Below, in pieces: positions 45,646-53,792 of a stretch of 64,000 bases of DNA; position 1 is the first letter of the stretch; every line of letters starts with the position of its first letter. The stretch is from contig NZ_JACHJJ010000021.1 in NCBI RefSeq assembly GCF_014203605.1, positions 1 to 64,000 of the forward strand, in the 5' to 3' direction. The DNA is from Thiemannella venezuelensis (lineage in GTDB: Bacteria > Actinomycetota > Actinomycetes > Streptosporangiales > Streptosporangiaceae). A program made the position numbers and the translations under genes. The notes under the pieces are model-generated. The model saw only the letters and a program-made list of their open reading frames with translations, did not search any database and was not told the origin of the DNA.

Positions 45646-46593
45646 CTAGTTGGCCTCGGAGCGGCCCATCCGCCAGTAGCCCATGAACGCCACCGACGAG
45701 CGGTCGACCCCGGCCTCCTGGACCAGGTGGCGGCGGAGCGTCTTGACCACCCCCGCCTCACCGGCCAGCCAGGCGTAGAAGCCGTCGCCGCCGGAGGCCT
45801 CCTCGGGTACCTCCCAGAGGATGTCGGCGTCCACGTCGACGTCCTCCAGCGGGCCCGCCGCGCCGCCGGACACGCGGAGCCCGGCGAGGGCCTCGCGTAC
45901 GGCGGGCACGAGCAGGTCGCCGTGGCGGGCCCCCTCGCGGGGCAGCCAGGTGACCTCCACCCCCGGCGGGACGGCCAGCGGAAGCGCGTCGGCGGCCTCC
46001 GGCACCTCCAGCAGGACCCGGGCCCGCACGTCCCCGGAGAGGGACTCGGCGATCGCGGAGATCGCCGGGACCGCTGTCTCGTCGCCGGCCAGCAGCAGGC
46101 GGGCCGCGCCGGCCGGGGGCGCCCACTCCTGGCCGCCGGTCGGGCCCTGGCAGGCCGCGTTGGGGCCGACCACCAGGACCGGGTCGCCGGGGGCGGCGTG
46201 GGTCGCCCAGCGGGAGGCGGGGCTGGTGTCGCCGTGGAGCACGAAGTCGACGTCGAGCTCGCGCGGCTCCTGCCGTACGGCGCGCACGGTGTAGGTGCGG
46301 ATCGGGTTGCGCAGCTCCTCCGGGAGCGCCCGCCACCGCATGTACCAGTCGGCGCCGTCGGCGAGCGGGGTGAGGGTGCCGTCGGGCAGCGGGAAGAGCA
46401 CCTTGATCCGCTGGTCGAATCCCTTGTCGGCGAAGAAGGCCAGGTCGTCGCCCGTGAAGGTGATCCGCGTGAAGTTCGGGCTGAGTCGTGACGTCCGGAG
46501 GACCCGCAGGTCGAAGAGGCGGTAGCCGGGAGCCTCCGCGGCCTCCTCCGCTGTGGGGACGGCGGTCTGCTCCAGGGTGTGCTCGCTGCTCAC
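45646..46593 (-). CDS. Siderophore-interacting protein (ferric-siderophore reductase family)
   Basis: The protein of about 315 residues has an FAD-binding domain (RLFDLRVLRTSRLSPNFTRITFTGDDLAFF; GFDQRIKVLFPLPDG; NPIRTYTVRAVR) and an NAD(P)-like domain ending WRMGRSEAN, as in the SIP/ViuB family that releases iron from siderophores in the cytoplasm. GTG 46593 gives the standard N-terminus; TTG 46635 would extend it. An IdeR/DtxR-type iron box lies at 46637-46655, so expression should rise when iron is scarce. Confidence 0.93.
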   Translation of the reverse strand: MSSEHTLEQTAVPTAEEAAEAPGYRLFDLRVLRTSRLSPNFTRITFTGDDLAFFADKGFDQRIKVLFPLPDGTLTPLADGADWYMRWRALPEELRNPIRTYTVRAVRQEPRELDVDFVLHGDTSPASRWATHAAPGDPVLVVGPNAACQGPTGGQEWAPPAGAARLLLAGDETAVPAISAIAESLSGDVRARVLLEVPEAADALPLAVPPGVEVTWLPREGARHGDLLVPAVREALAGLRVSGGAAGPLEDVDVDADILWEVPEEASGGDGFYAWLAGEAGVVKTLRRHLVQEAGVDRSSVAFMGYWRMGRSEAN

Positions 46594-46636
46594 GGTCGTT
46601 GCGCTGCCTTCGCTCGGAAATGCCGGTGAGAGCAAC

Positions 46637-46655
46637 TTAGCTTTGCCTAACCTAA
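46637..46655 (-). promoter_or_regulatory. IdeR/DtxR-type iron box
   Basis: TTAGCTTTGCCTAACCTAA matches the iron-box consensus TTAGGTTAGGCTAACCTAA at 16 of 19 positions, with the right half nearly perfect. It lies 44-62 nt upstream of the siderophore-interacting protein's GTG and overlaps the end of the CHAP gene. Confidence 0.75.
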
Positions 46656-47455
46656 TTAATCAACTCGGAGGGCGGGGATTCCGTGCGGGCCGTCCGGCCG
46701 GTGTCCCGGCGGCTCGCGGCGGCATGCGGAGGCCCGTGCGGGACGGGCGGCCGCCGGGCCCGCCTGCGGTGCCTGCCGCCCGCCGGAGGGCGGGGCTGCC
46801 ACCGGGCCACCAGGAAGGTCCAGCCCAGGACGAGGGCGATCAGCGTGGCCAGCGGGGCGGGCTCCAGGAGCGGGAACGTCCCGCCGGGGGAGTGCAGGAT
46901 CAGCGAGACCGACTCGGCGGCGGGTGAGGGGTGCACCTCCACCGCCTGCGGGCCGGGGGCCTGCCCGCCCTGGACCGGGCCCTGCGCGAGGTGTTCGGCG
47001 ACCTTGCGCGGCAGGCCGTAGCCGACGACGTCGCGCTCGTCGCGGGCCTTGCGCTTGAGCCAGACCCGGTCCACGTTGGCCTCGATGGTGTGGATCGTTC
47101 CACCTTCGACCCGCTCGACGACGCCGACGTGGTCGACTCCCTTGATGTCCTTGCCCCCGGACCAGTCGAAGAAGACCAGCGCCCCGGGCTCGGGTGTGTC
47201 GGACCAGGCGTCCCGGGTCTCGAACCAGCGGGCGTGGGAGGGGGTCCAGGCGAACTGGCCGACGTACTGCTCGACCCCGGCCCGCTCCGCCGCCCAGGCG
47301 ATGAACATGTCGCACCAGGGAGCCGTGCGGTACTGGGCGTCCCGGACGACCTCGGTGGAGTACCACTCGCCGAACTTGGTGCGCTGCCCGGGGCCCTCGC
47401 GGTACCCCAGCTCCGCCACCATGACCTTCAGCAGATCGTCGCCGATCGGATCCAT
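46652..47455 (-). CDS. CHAP-domain cell-wall hydrolase-like protein with C-terminal membrane helix
   Basis: The 267-residue protein has a CHAP amidase/peptidase domain (about 1-145) with the catalytic Cys in RTAPWCDMFIAWAA and His in VDHVGVVE. A linker, a hydrophobic helix (ATLIALVLGWTFLVARW, about 203-219) and a very basic tail follow. There is no N-terminal signal peptide, so the CHAP domain's route across the membrane is unclear. Such proteins cleave peptidoglycan peptides. Its last codons overlap the iron box of the next gene. Confidence 0.85.
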   Translation of the reverse strand: MDPIGDDLLKVMVAELGYREGPGQRTKFGEWYSTEVVRDAQYRTAPWCDMFIAWAAERAGVEQYVGQFAWTPSHARWFETRDAWSDTPEPGALVFFDWSGGKDIKGVDHVGVVERVEGGTIHTIEANVDRVWLKRKARDERDVVGYGLPRKVAEHLAQGPVQGGQAPGPQAVEVHPSPAAESVSLILHSPGGTFPLLEPAPLATLIALVLGWTFLVARWQPRPPAGGRHRRRARRPPVPHGPPHAAASRRDTGRTARTESPPSELIN

Positions 47456-47698
47456 GGCCGTCAGCCGCTCCGTCCACTCGCCTCCGCCCTTCCGCGAAGG
47501 GGGTGGTCGCCGTCCGATAAGGCCGAACTTTATTCAGGGAAACTCGGATAAGTCGGTCGATTGCAGGAGAAATGCCGGATTCGATGGGTGGCGTGACGCG
47601 GAGCGGCCCGGCGTCTATCCTGTGCGGTCCGCAGGAGCCCTCCCGCCTTCGGGGAAGGAAGCCTTAATTCCCTACCAATTTTGTGGGACGATGGGGTC

Positions 47699-48773
47699 GT
47701 GAGCATGGACCGGACCCGCCCGCCGGGAGCGCGCGCCGAGAGCCCACTGACCGCCGCGATCATGGCCGGGCACTGGATCCGCTCGGCGGCCGTCGACGAC
47801 GGGCGCGGGCGGCACTGGCGGGCCAACCCCGACGCCCGCGGCCGCTCGGCCGCGGCCGGAGGGCCGGCCTCGTTGTACGCCGGGGCGGCGGGCATCGTGC
47901 TGTTCTTCCTGGAGCTCGCCGCCGCGACCGGTCACGAGGCGTACCTGGAGGACGCCCGGGCCGGGGCCCGCTACCTGGCCGCCACCTGGCGGGATCGGCC
48001 GGACCTGACGCTGTACCACGGTCTGACCGGCACCGTGTTCACCCTGGCCCAGGCTGCCCGCCGACGCGGTCGCCCCGGGGTTCCTGTCCGGTACGGCCGG
48101 CACGGCCTTCCTGCTGGCCCGCCTGTACGGCGCCACCGGCGACCCGTTCTTCCTGGAGGCCGCGCGACGGGGGGCCGACTTCGTCCGCACGGTCAGCGCC
48201 GTCACCGGCAGGTGCGCCGTCGTCCCGCACCACCTCCCGCAGGGACGCGACCTGCACTACCTGGGGTTCTGCTCCGGATCGGCCGGGGCGGCGCGGACGT
48301 TCTACGAGCTGTACCGGGTGACGGGTGAGGCGGGCGACCTGGACTGGGCCGAGCGGCTGGCGCACGGCATCGTGCGCAGCGGTGTCCCGCACCGGCGCAC
48401 GGCCGGGTTCTGGAACACGGCCTGCCAGTGCTGCGGCACCGCCGGGCTGGTGGAGCTGTTCACCGGGCTGTGGGCCGCGACGGGGCGTGAGCGGCATCTG
48501 GAGTTCGCCCGCACGCTGGCCGACGACCTGATCGGCCGCGGCACCGACCGGGACGGCAGGGGGCTGCGCTGGTACCAGGCCTACCGGAGGCTCCGGCCGG
48601 GAGAGGTGTCGGCCGACACCGGCTACATGGTCGGGGCGGCCGGCATCGGCGCCGCGCTGCTCCACGTGGACGCGGCCCTGCGGGGGGACGCCGGCCGCCA
48701 GGTCATCCTGCTGCCGGACAACCCGTTCCCGGCCATCCCGGTACCGCTCGCCCCGCCCCACCTCCCCGCATGA
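47699..48773 (+). pseudogene. LanC-like protein gene with frameshift and internal deletion
   Basis: The first part (from GTG 47699) reads ASLYAGAAGIVLFFLELAAATG and LTLYHGLTGTVFTLAQA. At about 48058 the sense frame changes to LPADAVAPGFLSGTAGTAFLLARLYGATG and continues to the end through YLGFCSGSAGAAR and QCCGTAGLVELF, the LanC-type metal-site regions (Cys and Cys-Cys). Compared with the LanC repeat pattern, about 40 residues appear missing at the junction. The protein is probably inactive. No lanthipeptide precursor or LanB/M-type enzyme is nearby. Confidence 0.7.
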
Positions 48774-48803
48774 GGGACACCTGACGGCCGTCCCCGCACC
48801 CGG

Positions 48804-48851
48804 CCCAGTACGTGAAAGGCCCAGTACGTGAAAGGCCCAGTACGTGAAAGG
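48804..48851. repeat. Three exact tandem copies of a 16-bp unit
   Basis: CCCAGTACGTGAAAGG occurs three times head to tail with no spacers (48804-48819, 48820-48835, 48836-48851). It lies between the LanC-like remnant and a hairpin. The lack of spacers rules out CRISPR. A recent slippage expansion is likely. Confidence 0.9.
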
Positions 48852-48875
48852 CCCGGCCACCGGAGCGGCCGGGCC
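48850..48875 (+). terminator. Terminator-like hairpin
   Basis: GGCCCGGCC (48850-48858) and GGCCGGGCC (48867-48875) form a 9-bp all-GC stem with an 8-nt loop directly after the tandem repeat. It would isolate the sulfonate-transport operon from the upstream remnant. Confidence 0.65.
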
Positions 48876-48949
48876 GGAGCGGTCACGGACCAGGCGGGGA
48901 CGGGGGTGTGGGAGGCGACGGGGGCGGGGGCTTGACGCGGCGCCCGCCG

Positions 48950-49000
48950 CACTCTATAAACACACTAAATCTACTAAATAAGTGGGAAATAGGGAGAATG
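48950..49000 (+). promoter_or_regulatory. AT-rich promoter region with ACTAAAT direct repeats
   Basis: ACTCTATAAACAC gives a possible -10 region and is followed by two ACTAAAT copies (48964-48970 and 48973-48979) spaced 9 bp start to start. The patch is strikingly AT-rich between GC-rich genes. It could bind the Rrf2 regulator encoded at the operon's end. Confidence 0.4.
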
Positions 49001-50065
49001 ATGAACGCTCGCAGGCTTCGCGGAGTGGCGCTCGCCCTGGCCGCGCTGGGGCTCACGGTCGCGGCGGCGGCCTGCGGAGGGGGCGCGGGGGCGGTGGAGA
49101 AGGCCGCCGCCGGCGGCTCCGGGCCCGTGGAGGTCAGGCTCGGCTACTTCCCCAACATCACCCACTCCACCGCCCTCGTCGGCGTGGAGAAGGGCCTGTT
49201 CGCCGAGCACCTCGGCGGCACCAGGCTCACCACGAGCACCTTCAACGCCGGTCCCGCCGCGATCGAGGCGGTCTTCTCCGGCTCGATCGACGCCACCTAC
49301 GTCGGCCCGAACCCGGCCATCAACGCCTGGGCCAAGTCCAAGGGCAAGGCGATCAAGATCATCGCCGGTGCGGCGTCCGGCGGGGTCTACCTGGTCGTCA
49401 AGCCGGAGATCGGCAGCGTCGCCGACCTCAAGGGCAAGAAGATCGCCACGCCTCAGCTCGGCAACACCCAGGACGTGGCCCTGCGCTACTGGCTGGACTC
49501 CCAGGGCATCAAGACCGACACCAAGGGCGGCGGCGAGGTCTCCATCGTGCCGCAGGAGAACTCCCAGACCATCCAGACCTTCGCCACCGGCGACATCGAC
49601 GGCGCCTGGGTGCCCGAGCCGTTCGCCAGCCGCCTGGTCACCGAGGGCAAGGGCAGGATCCTCATCGACGAGCGCGACCTCTGGCCGGGCAGGCAGTTCG
49701 TGATCACCCACCTGATCGTCCGCCAGGAGTTCGCCGCCGAGCACCCCGAGACGGTCAAGCAGCTCCTGAAGGCCCACGTCGAGGCCAACGCCGCGATCAA
49801 CGCCGATCCGGCGGGCGCGGCCCGGACCGTCAACACCGCGCTGGAGAAGCTGACCGGCAAGCCGCTCAGGCCCGAGGTGCTCGACAGCGCGTTCAAGAAC
49901 ATCACCTTCACCAACGACCCCATCGCCTCGTCACTGGTCGGCAGCGCCGACCACGCCGTCAAGGTCGGCCTGCTGGACCCGGTGGACCTGACCGGCATCT
50001 ACGACCTGAAGACCCTCAACGAGATCCTCGCCGCCAAGGGCGAGTCGCAGATCTCGGACAAGTGA
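49001..50065 (+). CDS. ABC transporter substrate-binding lipoprotein (sulfonate/taurine type)
   Basis: The 354-residue protein has a lipoprotein signal with lipobox AAAAC (about residue 24) and an NMT1/SsuA-like domain: VRLGYFPNITHSTALVGVEKGLFAEHL, FSGSIDATYVGPNPAINAW, and IATPQLGNTQDVALRYWLDSQG. Such proteins bind alkanesulfonates, taurine or nitrate-like ligands outside the membrane. ATG 49001 or 49 codons of context make 48998 equally possible. It heads a four-gene operon with ATPase, permease and Rrf2 regulator. Confidence 0.9.
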   Translation: MNARRLRGVALALAALGLTVAAAACGGGAGAVEKAAAGGSGPVEVRLGYFPNITHSTALVGVEKGLFAEHLGGTRLTTSTFNAGPAAIEAVFSGSIDATYVGPNPAINAWAKSKGKAIKIIAGAASGGVYLVVKPEIGSVADLKGKKIATPQLGNTQDVALRYWLDSQGIKTDTKGGGEVSIVPQENSQTIQTFATGDIDGAWVPEPFASRLVTEGKGRILIDERDLWPGRQFVITHLIVRQEFAAEHPETVKQLLKAHVEANAAINADPAGAARTVNTALEKLTGKPLRPEVLDSAFKNITFTNDPIASSLVGSADHAVKVGLLDPVDLTGIYDLKTLNEILAAKGESQISDK

Positions 50066-50105
50066 GGGACGGGCCCCGTCGCCCGGCACCGGAAGGAGAT
50101 GACCG

Positions 50106-50918
50106 ATGACCGCTCCGCTGACCGCCTCGCACGCGACCCCGGCCGCCGGGAGGGAGACCGCCATCCGGCTGGACGGCGTCTCCAAGATGTACGGCCAGGG
50201 CGCCGCCGGCCTGCTGGCCCTGGACGGGGTCTCGCTCGACGTGGCCCCCGGCGAGTTCGTCTGCCTGCTGGGCGCCTCCGGCTGCGGCAAGAGCACGCTG
50301 CTGTCGCTGGTGGCCGGGCTCGACCGGCCCACCGCCGGGAGGATCGACGCCGAGACCGGGCGGGTGGCGATGATGTTCCAGGAACCGGCGCTGTTCCCGT
50401 GGCTGACGGTCTCGGCCAACGTCGAGATGGCGTTGCGGGCCCGGAAGGGCGGCGAGGGGTCCGGGAAACCGGCCCGCGCCGAGCGCCGCGCCCGCGCCGC
50501 GGAGTTCCTGGAGATCGTCCACCTGGGCGCCTTCGGGGCCAAGCGCCCGCACGAACTGTCGGGCGGCATGCGCCAGCGGGTCGCGCTGGCCCGCGCGCTC
50601 GCGCAGGACGCCGACGTGCTGCTGATGGACGAGCCGTTCGGCGCGCTGGACGCGATGACCCGCGACCTGCTCCACGACGAACTGGAGCGCATCTGGCGCG
50701 AGCGGAACCTGTCGGTGCTGTTCGTCACGCACAACGTGCGCGAGGCCGTACGGCTCGGCGACCGGGTGGTGCTGCTGTCCAGCAGGCCCGGCCGGGTCGT
50801 GCAGGACTTCCCGGTCGAGCTGGAGCGTCCGCGCCGCACCGACTCGGCCGAGGTGGCCGGGCAGGCCGCCGCCATCACCGACCGGCTCCGTCAGGAGGTC
50901 CTCCGCCATGGCCGTTGA
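50106..50918 (+). CDS. ABC transporter ATP-binding protein (sulfonate/taurine type)
   Basis: The 270-residue ATPase has Walker A GASGCGKST, Q-loop MMFQEPALFPW, signature LSGGMRQRVALARAL, Walker B VLLMDEPFGALD and the switch His in FVTHNVREA. It energises the importer. Its end overlaps the permease start by 11 bp. The MMFQEPALFPWLTV block is typical of the nitrate/sulfonate/taurine subfamily. Confidence 0.95.
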   Translation: MTAPLTASHATPAAGRETAIRLDGVSKMYGQGAAGLLALDGVSLDVAPGEFVCLLGASGCGKSTLLSLVAGLDRPTAGRIDAETGRVAMMFQEPALFPWLTVSANVEMALRARKGGEGSGKPARAERRARAAEFLEIVHLGAFGAKRPHELSGGMRQRVALARALAQDADVLLMDEPFGALDAMTRDLLHDELERIWRERNLSVLFVTHNVREAVRLGDRVVLLSSRPGRVVQDFPVELERPRRTDSAEVAGQAAAITDRLRQEVLRHGR

Positions 50919-51861
50919 CACACCCGCTCCGCAGACCGGAGACCGCGCCGGAGGGGACAGCGCTCTCCGGGACCAGGGCGGTGCCCTCCGGGACGGCGCA
51001 GGACAGGCCGACATCCACGCGCGGCAGATCGCCGGGCTGGACGCGCTGGAGCTGGGCACCCGGCGCCGCACCGGCCTGGCCGTGCGCGTCTGGGCGGGGC
51101 TGTGGCCGGTCGCCTCGGCGGTCGCGATCGTCCTGGCCGCCTGGCAGGCCGTCGTGCTGGCCGGCTGGTGGCCCGAGTACGTCTTCGCCGGGCCGGGCAC
51201 CACCCTGGCCGAGCTCGGCCGGCGCCTGGGCGAGGCCGAGTTCTACCAGGCGGTCGCCGTCACCATGCGGCGCGCGGTCGTCGGCTTCGCGCTGGCCATC
51301 GCCACCGGCCTGGTCGTCGGCGCGCTGGTCTCCCGGATCCGGCCGCTGCGCCGGGCGGTCGGATCGCTGATCACCGGCCTGCAGACCATGCCGTCGATCG
51401 CCTGGTTCCCGCTGGCCATCCTGCTGTTCGGACTGACCGAGAGCGCCATCACCTTCGTGGTCGTCCTCGGCGCGGCCCCGTCCGTGGCCAACGGGCTCAT
51501 CGCGGGCGTCGACTACACCCCGCCGCTGCTGCTGCGCGCCGGGCACATGCTGGGCCTGCGCCGGCTGAGCCTGTACCGGCACGTCATCCTGCCCGCGTCC
51601 CTGCCCTCCTTCCTGGCCGGGCTCAAGCAGGGCTGGGCGTTCGCCTGGCGCTCGCTGATGGCCGGCGAACTGCTGGTCATCATCGCCAACCGGCCGTCCC
51701 TGGGCGAGCAGCTGCACTTCGCCCGCGAACTGGCCGACTCCGCAGGCCTTCTCGCCACGATGATCGTGATCCTGGTCGTCGGCATCGGGGTGGACCTGCT
51801 GTTCGGCGCGGCCGACACCGCGCTGCGCCGGCGCTGGGGCCTGCACCAGGTCACCACCTGA
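50908..51861 (+). CDS. ABC transporter permease (sulfonate/taurine type)
   Basis: The 317-residue protein has six hydrophobic helices after a 70-residue hydrophilic start. The EAA coupling loop reads AGHMLGLRRLSLYRHVILPASLPSFLAGLKQGWAFAWRSLMAGELL. ATG 50908 follows AGGAGGTCC. It pairs with the ATPase encoded before it. Confidence 0.93.
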   Translation: MAVDTPAPQTGDRAGGDSALRDQGGALRDGAGQADIHARQIAGLDALELGTRRRTGLAVRVWAGLWPVASAVAIVLAAWQAVVLAGWWPEYVFAGPGTTLAELGRRLGEAEFYQAVAVTMRRAVVGFALAIATGLVVGALVSRIRPLRRAVGSLITGLQTMPSIAWFPLAILLFGLTESAITFVVVLGAAPSVANGLIAGVDYTPPLLLRAGHMLGLRRLSLYRHVILPASLPSFLAGLKQGWAFAWRSLMAGELLVIIANRPSLGEQLHFARELADSAGLLATMIVILVVGIGVDLLFGAADTALRRRWGLHQVTT

Positions 51862-51873
51862 CCGGGCGCCGTC

Positions 51874-52380
51874 ATGCGGATCTCCGCCCGGACCCAGTAC
51901 GCCCTGCGCGCGGCGGCCGAGCTGGCCGCCGCGCCGCCCGGTCCCGTGCCCGCCGAGCGGATCGCGGCGGCCCAGGGCATTCCCCGCCGGTTCCTCGACA
52001 GCATCCTGCTGCAACTGCGACGGGCCGGGGTGCTGCACAGCCAGCGCGGTCCCGAGGGCGGCTACTGGCTGGCCCGCCCCGCCGGCGAGATCAACCTCGC
52101 CGAGATCGTCGCGATCGTCGAGGGCGTCCCCGAAGGGGGCGGAAACGGCGGTTACCCGGGTGTGGCCCGGCCGCTGGCCGACGTGTGGAGCGCGCTGCAC
52201 GACCACGAGGAGGCCATGCTCTCCGAGATCACTCTCGCGCACGTCGCCCGCGACTCCCTGCCCGGCGCCCCGGTGAACGGGACGGGGGAGCCGGCCGGCG
52301 GGCGTGGGCGGCGGGAACCGGGGCCGCCGCGTCGCGGCGCGGCGCGCGGAGGGCCGGTCCCGCCGGACCGGCTCTCCTGA
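51874..52380 (+). CDS. Rrf2-family transcriptional regulator
   Basis: The 168-residue protein opens RISARTQYALRAAAELAAAP and has the Rrf2 winged helix (IAAAQGIPRRFLDSILLQLRRAGVLHSQRGPEGGYWLARPAGEINLAEIV). It lacks the three Fe-S cysteines of IscR/NsrR, so it is closer to the CymR-like sulfur regulators. Its position at the end of a sulfonate-type operon suggests that it senses sulfur status and controls the operon. The C-terminal tail is basic and Gly/Pro-rich. Confidence 0.92.
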   Translation: MRISARTQYALRAAAELAAAPPGPVPAERIAAAQGIPRRFLDSILLQLRRAGVLHSQRGPEGGYWLARPAGEINLAEIVAIVEGVPEGGGNGGYPGVARPLADVWSALHDHEEAMLSEITLAHVARDSLPGAPVNGTGEPAGGRGRREPGPPRRGAARGGPVPPDRLS

Positions 52381-52460
52381 AGGCCTGGGCCCCGCCCGGC
52401 GGGCACGGGCGGGCGCGCCCCGTCACCCGGGGAGCGGGCTGCCTCGCCCGGCGCGGCCCG

Positions 52461-53528
52461 TCACCGGACGATCGCGACGGACGTGTGCCCGTGCCCGGCG
52501 AACTCCAGCAGCCGCGCTCCTTCCTCCTCCACCTCCGCCCGCTGCGGGGCGGTCAGCGGCCGGAAGACCCGCACCTCCAGACCGGCGGACGACACCGCCC
52601 ACGTGCCGTGCACGAACCCGTCCACGAGAAGCGCCGGCTTGCCGCCGATCACGATCCCCCGGCGGTAGTCCTCGTCCGAGATCACCCGGGTGCGGTCGTC
52701 GTGACCGAGCAGGAGGTTGTCGAACTCGGGCAGGAACCGCACCGGAGCCGGGGTGTCCGGGTCGGGCAGCACCGCGTCCGGGAGGTCGAACAACTCGCGG
52801 CCCCGCGAGTCGCGCAGCACCCGCAGACCCATCCGCCCGAGCACCGGCCGCAGCCTGGTCAGGCCGGACCACACCTGGACGTCCTTCACCGACGCCGGCC
52901 CGAACGCGGCCAGGTAGCGGCGCACCAGCGACTCCACGTCCGCCGGCTCCCCGGCCGGTCCGAGCCACGACGCGGCGGTGGTCCACGACGCGCGCCCGGA
53001 GCGGCCCCACACCCCGCGCGGCGGCACCTGGACGACCGGCAGCAGGTAGGTGACGGCGTATCCGAGCGATGCGGCGTCCAGCGCGGGCCACCGGGAGGCG
53101 AGCAGAGAGGCCAGCTCGGACCGGGTGCGGGGCGCCTCCGCGACCAGCGCGGCGGCGACCGCGCGGAACTCGCCGGGATCGAACCCGTCCAGCACCGCCC
53201 GGAACGGGGACGAGGCGAACCTGCGGTGCAGCAGGTCGCGGAAGAGCGGCTCGATCCGGCCGTGGTCGGCGTCGGTGACCAGGTGGATCGTCGCCCGGTG
53301 CAGCGGCGCCCGCACCGCCCGGCGCTCCTCCAGCAGCGCGGACAGCTCGGCCGGGTCGAACGCCGTCAGGCGCGACCACAGCCCGTAGTAGGCGGAGAAC
53401 GGCTCCTGGGCCTGCATCCCGACCAGGTGCTCGACCGTGTCGTAGGCGGACCGGGCCGCCCGCTCCAGCAGCAGCTGCCGGTGGAGGGTGGCCCGGTTCA
53501 GACCGCGGGTCGTGATCACCGCGACCAC
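52461..53528 (-). CDS. Winged-helix DNA-binding domain protein (HTH_42/YcaQ-like)
   Basis: The 355-residue protein opens TTRGLNRATLHRQLLLERA, followed by VEHLVGMQAQEPFSAYYGLWSRL, APLHRATIHLVTDADH and a C-terminal block FLPEFDNLLLGHDDRTRVI and GTWAVSSAGLEVRVFRPL. This is the layout of the winged-helix family that includes YcaQ and AlkX glycosylases. Whether it has interstrand-crosslink or alkyl-base glycosylase activity cannot be told from the sequence. Confidence 0.85.
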   Translation of the reverse strand: MVAVITTRGLNRATLHRQLLLERAARSAYDTVEHLVGMQAQEPFSAYYGLWSRLTAFDPAELSALLEERRAVRAPLHRATIHLVTDADHGRIEPLFRDLLHRRFASSPFRAVLDGFDPGEFRAVAAALVAEAPRTRSELASLLASRWPALDAASLGYAVTYLLPVVQVPPRGVWGRSGRASWTTAASWLGPAGEPADVESLVRRYLAAFGPASVKDVQVWSGLTRLRPVLGRMGLRVLRDSRGRELFDLPDAVLPDPDTPAPVRFLPEFDNLLLGHDDRTRVISDEDYRRGIVIGGKPALLVDGFVHGTWAVSSAGLEVRVFRPLTAPQRAEVEEEGARLLEFAGHGHTSVAIVR

Positions 53529-53764
53529 GCGCGCGCGGCGCCGGCGGAGCGGTGCGCGGTCACGACGGCGGGGGGCCGGCCGCGGCCGGTGCGGAATTCT
53601 CGGATCTGGGTCATGCCCGCAACGCTAGAGGCCGGCGCAGACAGATTCGATCCCGCTCCCGTCGCCCCCGCACCCGTGCACCCAGACCCTCGCCGCCGTG
53701 GTCCCGCGCCTGGCGGTCCGGTGGGCGCCGGGACGCCCCGGCGGGGACCGGAGAGGTTTTCAGG

Positions 53765-53774
53765 CAAGCGCTTG
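53765..53774. promoter_or_regulatory. Palindrome CAAGCGCTTG before the flavin oxidoreductase
   Basis: The 10-bp perfect palindrome lies 18 nt before ATG 53793, with the AT-richer TTTGGTACACAG next to it. CAAG-NN-CTTG cores are common in TetR-family operators. No TetR gene is adjacent. Confidence 0.45.
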
Positions 53775-53792
53775 TTTGGTACACAGTGAGGC

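Noticed and set aside
48804-48851. CRISPR array.
   Set aside because: The 16-bp units abut with no spacers, and no cas gene is near.
53765-53774. A KstR2 site indicating cholesterol-catabolism control.
   Set aside because: The CAAG-NN-CTTG core fits, but the outer bases do not, and no steroid genes are nearby.
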